NCBI GenBank assembly: GCA_014925825.1
Contig: JACGCK010000112.1
Span: 62,001-126,000 of the forward strand
Length of the DNA: 64,000 nucleotides
Reading direction: 5' to 3'
Origin: Pholiota molesta
Taxonomy: Eukaryota > Basidiomycota > Agaricomycetes > Agaricales > Strophariaceae
Shown here one piece after another: positions 57,252-64,000 of this stretch; the first letter of the stretch is position 1; every line of letters starts with the position of its first letter. A model generated the notes under the pieces. It made no database searches. It was not told the origin of the DNA and saw nothing but the letters and a program-made list of their open reading frames with translations. A program made the position numbers and the translations under genes.

Positions 57252-59096
57252 ATGCACCGCCCTCCCTCCTCACTGCGCTGCTTACAATATTCCTTCTCGA
57301 GCCCCACCGTAACCTCGACCCGTTGGCCGCCACGTCGCGCGTTCTCGATCATCGCGCATTCTCGCAACGACCTTTTCGACTACACGTCAGGGCGATGGAT
57401 GTAAGTCTCATACATGGTGTTCTATGGCGTATATGTCTAACCCGTAATTTAACTTCTTCAGAATCAACGATGCTCTTCGCCACGCAGAGCGCAGACTTGT
57501 TTTCGACGTCGATGGGCTACTTCGACTTGCAGCGCAGTCCGTCGGTCGGAGTCCTTCTGATATTGTCGACTTCGTAAAACTCGCCGAGGGCGGATATAAC
57601 CGTACCTTCCTCATCACCATGCGCGACGGCTTCCAGATGGTAGCGCGCATCCCATATCCAGCTACGGTTCCCAAGTACTACGCTGTCGCTAGTGAAGCGG
57701 CCACTATGGACTTCCTCCGTTCGTTTGGGCTGCCTGTTCCTGAGGTATACGGATACTCGCCTGCGCCGGACAATGCGGCGGAAACCGCGTATATTTTTAT
57801 GGAATTCGTCGGAGGCACCATGTTGACCGACGTATGGCTTGATCTGGAGGAACATGAGATTATTTCAGTCTTGCGCCAACTTGTTCAACTCGAGGCGAAG
57901 ATGATGTCGATTCCTTTCCCCGCTGGCGGAAGCCTGTACTATGCACAGGACCTGGAGAACGTGGCAGGGGGGCCGGGCATCCCACTGCAGGACGAGCGTT
58001 TTTGCGTCGGTCCAGATGCAAGACTGCATATGTGGTCTGGCAGGAGGTCACAGCTCACCATAGATCGGGGACCATGTACGCCACTTTCTTCTTTTTTATT
58101 TATTTATTTATTATGCCCTTGAACCAACCGAAATCTATAGACGAAACCGCCGAAGCAGCGCTTGTCAGAGCGGCCCACAAGGAACTGGCTTATCTAGAGG
58201 AGTTCGGGCAACCGCTCTTGCCGTTCAAGCGCATGAGGAGGGAAGGTTATGGAAACCAGGAGCAGTCGCCGTCGGACCACATCGAGAACCTGAACCGCTA
58301 TCTCCTCATCGCGTCGTCACTCGTCCCCAGGGACCCCGCCCTCGTTCATTTCCGCATCCGCCACCCGGACATCCAGCAGAGCAACATCGTCGTTTCGCGG
58401 TCGCCCACCTCCGGCTGGCAAGTCGTCGGCCTGCTCGACTGGCAACACGCCTCCATCCTGCCCCCGTTCCTCCTTGCCGGCGTACCCGATCGCCTCCAGA
58501 ACCATGCTGATCCTTTCTCGCAATCTATGACGCCGCCTGCGCTACCGGAGGGTTTCGACGAGCTAGACGCAACCGAGCAGAGGCGGGCGTCGGAAGTCTA
58601 CCATCGCCGCCTCGTCCATTACCACTACGTCAAGAGCACGGAGGAGTGCAACGCGCCCCATCACGCGGCCTTGACGAGCCCCTGGGGCGTGCTCCGCAGC
58701 CGCCTCTTCTACTACGCCGGTCTCCCGTGGAAGGGCGAGACGCTGGAGCTGAAGGTCGCGCTGATAGAAGCAGCGCAGTACTGGGAGAAGCTCACGGGCG
58801 GAGGCGCGGGCGGAGGCGCGCCGTGTCCAGTCGTGTTCGACGCTGAGGACGTACGCGCGACGATGAAGCTGGCGGAAGTGCAGAGAGAAGCAGATGAGGT
58901 TCTGGAGGCGTGCCAGAGCGCCATTGGCCTCGGAACGCCTGATGGCTGGGTGCCTGTCCAGCACTACGAGGAGACCATGGCACGCTGCAAGAAGATGAAG
59001 GCGGATTCGTTGGCGATGGCCACGTCGGCGGAGGAACGGGCTGAGATCATGAACAACTGGCCCTGGGACGATATAGATGAAGAGAAATATATGTAA
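57252..59096 (+). CDS. AIM9: AIM9-type mitochondrial phosphotransferase (APH family)
   Basis: Three exons: 57252-57400, 57462-58075 and 58141-59096, giving about 570 residues. The chosen ATG 57252 opens an Arg/Ser-rich, acid-poor presequence (MHRPPSSLRCLQYSFSS) for mitochondrial import; an in-frame ATG at 57177 lies inside the copied RIF1 piece. The protein continues LFDYTSGRW, RRLVFDVDGLLRLAAQSVGR, KLAEGGYNRTFLITM (nucleotide-binding loop), VARIPYP, YIFMEFVGG, then FRIRHPDIQQSNIVV (catalytic HxD..xxN of the aminoglycoside phosphotransferase fold) and GLLDWQHASILP (metal-binding Asp). It ends NNWPWDDIDEEKYM. AIM9 affects mitochondrial inheritance in yeast; its substrate is not known to me. 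Confidence 0.87.
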
Positions 59097-59189
59097 TGAA
59101 CTGAGTTAGATCTTCCACGTATCTTATACGGCGGACAAAGTAATATAATAATATATCAGAGATAAACATTTGAGTGCGCTGAATATGGA

Positions 59190-60792
59190 CTAAGATTTAA
59201 CGAAACCCATGAAGGCTATGACGCGGGACCATATAAATCGAGGAGGGGACATGAGCTTGAAGAAAAACCAACGAATAGAAGGCACAATATAGTAAGGTGT
59301 ATACTCGGTATTGCAGATTGCTCGAAGAGCCCTTGTCGTTAGAGAAAGTGGAGGCTGTCGATACACAGTCCACTTTTGTCGAAAGTCCTCCGGAAGGTCC
59401 CGCCAGCGGTCGTAGTTATCATAGAATGTGTAACCAAGCGGATTAGTAAACTCTTTAAATTCCAGTTGGTCTTCTGTCAAACCGGAATACATCTCTTCAA
59501 AGAATTGGAGAGCTTCAGTAGCAGTAAAGCGATTTGCTACATCGCGGAAAGTCATTTTGTCGAGTAGAGGTGCTAGCATGGGGATGTGTGGTGCGTAATG
59601 CTATGCAAATTGAATGAGAAAAATCATAATCAATGCAGTAGTCCTCTTACCTGATAATAATTACAAAATTCCACTCCCAGACAACCCACGTCGAATGCGA
59701 AAGGGTTGTAGTCAAATTCTCCTTGTCTGGTATCATATGGCTGGTTGAATGATCCATCGAAAGACTCTATATAGGGCCGTCTATACTCTTCCTTTTTCAC
59801 GTCGGGTGATACCATATTCGACAAGTCGAAGTCCATCAACACATATGAGAGTTTTCCTTCCTTCCGCAGTTCCTCTCGAGGAGAAGGATAATGGTAATAA
59901 TTTCCAACAATGAAACACTCATCATCCCCAAAATGATTTATGAGTACGTTGTCCATTTTGATATCCTGGACATGTTGCCTTATCAAGCCATATTCATATA
60001 TCGTTCAAGACAGGCACTTACCCGATGGATGATGTTATAAGCATGCAAAAAAGATAGTCCCTGCTCAGAAATGCCTCGTCAATAAGTGATGATGTATGAG
60101 ATAACATGGTCTCCTGCCTTCAGCATGGAATGCATGATATGAAGAAGTTGGCGCATAGTGTGAGTCTCTGGTTGCGTTATATATTTGCCCCACCTCAAGA
60201 AATAGTCAATATGTCGATTCGGATACATGTAAAATTGCACCAACCTCGGCATAACTACAAACCAGAACCTTTCGAAAGGTACAAGGTCCAGAACAGGAAT
60301 CACACAATGCCCTTGAAGTGTGTCCGACCCCTGTTCATTCAAGAAGCGTGCAATGCGATACTCTTCACTGTCGTTGAGGACCACCTTGATAGCAACATGT
60401 CGATGGTGAGAATCCTGTGCGTATGCCACTTTGCCCTGCCAGATGTATAATGAGTAAAGGTGACACGAAGCCTAGACGTTGAATAAATTTCTTACCGAGA
60501 AATCTTTTGCCTGTAGTGGTATGTCGTTAGCACCCACCAGTCTCGCGTCGTAATAAGCGTAAGGGTAATGCCCTTCCACCTGCAAGTCTTCGTCAAAGAA
60601 AATTGAAGGGACTGTATGTTCTGTAGGATACGCGCCTTCATAGATACGCTTGTACAGAGTGTAGCCGTGGTCGCCGAGCCACTGAATGACTTCTGGGGAA
60701 TCCCAAAACGACATTGTATCGATTCGATACTCAAACCCGTGTGTTTTGAGCATTTTTTCCAAATCGAGCAAACAGGGAGGATACTGATTCAT
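59190..60792 (-). CDS. Kinase-like protein, copy D
   Basis: ATG 60792 (MNQYPPCLLDLEKMLKTHGF). The same plan as copies B and C: FWDSPEVIQWLGDHGYTLYK, VAYAQDSHHRHVAIKVVLND (kinase Lys), CVIPVLDLVPFERFWFVVMP, HTMRQLLHIMHSMLK, then a short exon for FLHAYNIIHR and DIKMDNVLINHFGDD: the HRDIK..N loop is intact. The DFG position reads DFDLS. Then YRRPYIESFDGSFNQPYDTR, GEFDYNPFAFDVGCLGVEFC, MLAPLLDKMTFRDVANRFTA and the tail RWFFFKLMSPPRFIWSRV. No frame break seen. Convergent with AIM9, 93 bases between stops. The role is unknown. Confidence 0.78.
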
Positions 60793-63251
60793 TGTTCTAG
60801 TGCCTCTTGCAGGAGAAGCGGTATTTGGCTGGAAGTTCAGAACCCAGATCGAGAGGCTATGCTATCATAGTCAACGTGAAATGATTCAACGGTTCACTGT
60901 TTTCTGTTGACTTGAAGTCAACTGGAAGTTGTGAAAGAGGCGGTGGCGATCCGCCAAATACCAACAAATATTTCCTCTCGCGGGGATTCGGGACGAACTC
61001 GGGATCGCGAGGTGCACCTCTGAAGACCTCTGACGACAAGACGCAGACCATACTTCCAGACCATCCGAATCAGCTGCAAAATGTGTGACGGTTCAAGCTC
61101 CAGGCTCAACGGGCTCAACTTAGATTATCTCACAAGCTGTCTTATGAACGGAGAGGAGTCACAGCGCCCGCCGCCTGCACGATAACTTTTCTGGCAATTC
61201 TAGTACTCCTGCAACACATCCTTCACGATCATCTGCTGTCCTAGGGGTGCCTAGGACCATGAAGTCTCTTAATAAAGACATCTAGCTGTTACTCGAACTA
61301 GTGGCTCTGGGTCATCTTGCGCACTCGGCTGATCTCAAGGTCCCTTCTGCTTCTAGTCTTCTTCCTTGTAATGGTGGACGTTGGATTGCACACTATGGCA
61401 CTGTATCAATATCGTTTACCAGGATAATCGGGCTTCGGTAATTACAGCTGTTATTGCATCCTTCCCAAAACTCACTCTGTCATATTCATATTAGCATTTA
61501 GGCCACAAATTACCAATGCTAATGATAATTCTACCTGCGGTCTCGTCTCCAGTGCACGAGCAATATATATCAAGTACCTTTTCCTAGCCAGGATAGACGC
61601 AGCGTACGTTCATCGATCAGAATGCTCATATTTTGTATAATTAACTGACCATCATGCTAGTCATCGCCTCTGCTTTTTCACTTCTGTCGAACTAATATTC
61701 GCAATGCCTGCCATGACCCCGGAGAGCCTCCGATTTATTGAAGCATCACGCACGCTGGTAATCACTCCGATGGATCTACGAATTTTGCAGGCTTCTCTTG
61801 TGCTAGATAATATTCTTCTGGAACATTGCCACTTCTGTTCAGTGATTTGTGTTTTTCTTCTTCCACATTTATGCATTGTCTTGTGAGTAAAGTCAGGGTT
61901 CGGAAAGATGGATGCTCGCAGGATAGATTGCAGTCTTGCGAATCATCGTGCCCTTTACCCGGCGACATCGCTTGTCCGTGGCTCTTTTCCTTGTTTTCTA
62001 CTTTTGTCCTTTCTGATGCTTTTGTGGAACGATTCACATGGAATCCATGATCCCAGCACACCATTCTCTATTTCCTGTGCTTAGAAAAACCGGCGTCTTC
62101 ACGCGGTGGGACCCTGTGTGGAGACTTATCCATACGAATGCTGATTGGGCTGTGGACAAGGTGACTTCTGTGAAACTTGGTCTATTCTCTCCAATCCTCC
62201 GCATACAGAAGAATATTCAGAGGTAGATACCACCGCACCCAGCAAAAGTAATCAGACTTCGGACGATGGATCTCCACTACGGTTGGCTATCATCTATATG
62301 GCCACATGTCCGTAGTTGGCGCCTTATCTAGCGAGGCAGCCGAGGCTACATTGTTTCTAGTCAAGGAATCTGACTCCGACAATGGAGCTTGCGGTTAAGG
62401 GCAATTTTGCAATAGACGGCACCGGCAAACGCGGGCGATGGCGAAAGCAATTTGCCTTCTGCACCTACCCCGTTGTGGATCTCTGGGCGCAATAGCTTTG
62501 GCTATAACTGTTTCCTGCCGCGCTTAACCTCTCCGATGGCGGAATTTCGGAGCATAATGATTCATCCAAGATTGATCTGTTGGACCGCGACGAAAAAGCA
62601 CGGACCCACGCTTGGTCTGGACACGCGGGGCAAAAATTCGTGCTTGCAGTTGTATCAATGGTCATCGACTCATCGCATTGTTCCTGAAGTCACCGCTGAT
62701 ATCTGCACTACATTTTTCATCGATCCATCGATATACTTTTTCTCTTCTCGCGTTTCGGCCTGCATTCACGCGCCTGTCATTCAGTACAGCATTTGCTTGT
62801 GCACATTTCATTTGAGAAAGATGTTTGATACTTTGCAAGGCGTCCTTTTGGGGCTGCGCTGGATTTGTTCATTGATCAGATGGATAACGGATAATGGGAT
62901 GGCGTTTCCGAGTCATTTCTATTTGCTATTAAGTAGGTACGCTGGATCTCTGGCTAGAAGAATATTTTTGAATTACCATGTGTGACGGTGAAACTTGCTC
63001 GCCTTCAAAGTTCAACTAGCCTTTGGTTCCAACCAAGTTTCAACAGGGTCGTATGTACTGTACGGACTGTACCTGGTGAGGAATGCAACTGGAATGCGGT
63101 AAATTCATAAACGAGGAAGCCATAGTATATCAAACCATGATTTCATCTGATGTCCTTTCGAAAATGATTTCTAGATCGGTAAATATATACACTGGTAATA
63201 TAGAGTAGACTGGTATTATATGTTAAATTTCGTGAGATGCCTAATATGCGT
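60793..63251. other. Gene-poor spacer, no supported gene
   Basis: 2.46 kb between kinase-like copies D and E. Open frames such as 61704-61886, 62038-62226 and 62452-62985 (plus) lack recognisable domains and splice continuity. ACGCGGTGGGACCCTGTGTG (62100-62119) resembles ACGCAGGGACCCTTTGTGGT (50968-50987) upstream of copy B, in a similar protein-like context (TRRDPLWYW against TRWDPVWRL). A minus-strand stretch near 62465-62640 includes FCPACPDQAW; too little to identify. Confidence 0.4.
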
Positions 63252-64000
63252 TTACCACTTTCCTACAACAAAAGAGCGCGATGTGGATGTATATACTGAT
63301 TGCCAAATTGACCGAGGAAGTTGTGTGAGCCTGAAAAAAAATAGGCGAATAGAAGGGATGAAATAGGAAGGTAAGTATTCACTATAGCATATTGCTCGAA
63401 GAATCTTTGTCATAAGAGGTGTTGGTGGCTGGCGATATGCTGCCCATTTTCGCTGGAAGTCCGCTGGAAGGTATGACCATCGGTCATACTTATCGTAGGG
63501 TGTATGCCATTCTGGTTTCGGATCCTCCTTCTTGTTCAACTGATCTTCGGTCAAGTCAGCCCGCATCTGTTCGAAAAAATGGAGAGCTTCAGCTGCTGTG
63601 AAGCGATTGCCTATGTCTCTCGTGGTCATTTTATCGAGAAGGGGTGCCAGCATAGGGATGTGTCGTGTGTAAGACTGTCAAGGCCGATGAGCCGAAGTAG
63701 TAACCAATGCAATGTTACCCTTACCTGATAATGCTTGCAAAACACCACGCCCAACGTTCCAACGTCAAAGGCGAAGGGGTTGTAGTCAAACTCTCCCTGT
63801 GTAGTATCATATGGATGATGGCCTGACCCATTAAACGAATCTCGGTAGGGTCGCCGGTAGTCTTCCTTTCTTATGTTGCGGGGTACCATGATCGATATGT
63901 TGAAATCCATCAGTGCATACAAGAGTTTTTCTTGTTTCCGCAGTTCGATTCGATGAGAAGGACGATTGAAACTGGAATATCCTGACAGATCAAATATTGA
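63252..64000 (-). CDS. Kinase-like protein, copy E (5' part beyond window)
   Basis: The C-terminal half of another family member; its start lies past 64000. It is nearly identical to copy B at the DNA level from about 63300 (offset about 15.32 kb from B), including the 3' flank. Readable parts: YALMDFNISIMVPRNIRKED (MDFN in place of DFG, as in B), YRRPYRDSFNGSGHHPYDTT, GEFDYNPFAFDVGTLGVVFC, MLAPLLDKMTTRDIGNRFTA and EALHFFEQMRADLTEDQL. The extreme C terminus differs from B (YTSTSRSFVVGKW instead of RFITSR). The catalytic loop is outside the window. Confidence 0.72.

Noticed and set aside
62465..62665. Minus-strand stretch with FCPACPDQAW, reminiscent of zinc-binding parts of fungal KDZ-type transposases
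   Set aside because: Only one motif-like word, no further transposase sequence, and the rest looks random.
62452..62985. 177-codon plus-strand open frame in the spacer between copies D and E
   Set aside because: No recognisable domain, odd Cys/Phe/Ser-rich composition, no splice context; long open frames arise by chance in this spacer.

Overview
The window looks like nuclear DNA of a filamentous basidiomycete, most likely an Agaricomycete (mushroom-forming fungus). Genes are split by many introns, mostly 50-65 nt with GT-AG ends, intergenic gaps are short, and the gene families (multi-exon ABCC transporters, expanded secreted RlpA-like proteins, GPI-type chitin deacetylase, a lineage-expanded kinase-like family) are typical of that group. 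The species cannot be named from the sequence. No rRNA, tRNA, CRISPR array or intact transposon was seen.

Layout. 1-557: 3' end of a mitochondrial S-adenosylmethionine carrier. 1410-26103: two full ABCC-type ABC transporter paralogues in the same orientation, enclosing a HOS3-type histone deacetylase (minus), a peroxisomal-type acyl-CoA ligase (plus), a CorA-like GMN membrane protein (minus) and a decayed fragment of a second ligase copy. 26624-47281: mostly single-copy genes: DUF3632 protein, a small cysteine-rich secreted protein, an unrecognised protein, a pRiA4b ORF-3-like protein, a tandem pair of small secreted double-psi barrel proteins, EMC8/9, RIF1 and a chitin deacetylase. 47282-64000: a duplication-rich region with four kinase-like genes on the minus strand (the last cut by the window end), copies of the 3' part of RIF1, a 3' fragment of a SET3-like gene and an AIM9-type mitochondrial phosphotransferase.

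How it fits together. The genes do not form one obvious pathway. The first 26 kb holds transport and metabolism genes with signs of old local duplication (paired ABC genes, ligase remnant). The middle contains core housekeeping genes: RIF1 (replication timing and telomeres, with PP1-docking motifs), EMC8 (ER insertase) and cell-wall modification. The last 17 kb has been repeatedly rearranged: one kinase-like family occurs at six sites, all in the same orientation, and parts of RIF1 were copied from about 10 and 14 kb away, one piece landing directly upstream of AIM9.

Several models carry breaks: single-base frame shifts at homopolymers in RIF1 and in a hypothetical gene, a splice-phase break in the chitin deacetylase, and a lost start codon in one secreted barrel protein. 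Two introns appear to use GC-AG ends. Coordinates of multi-exon genes are outer limits of the coding region; exon joins were worked out by eye.
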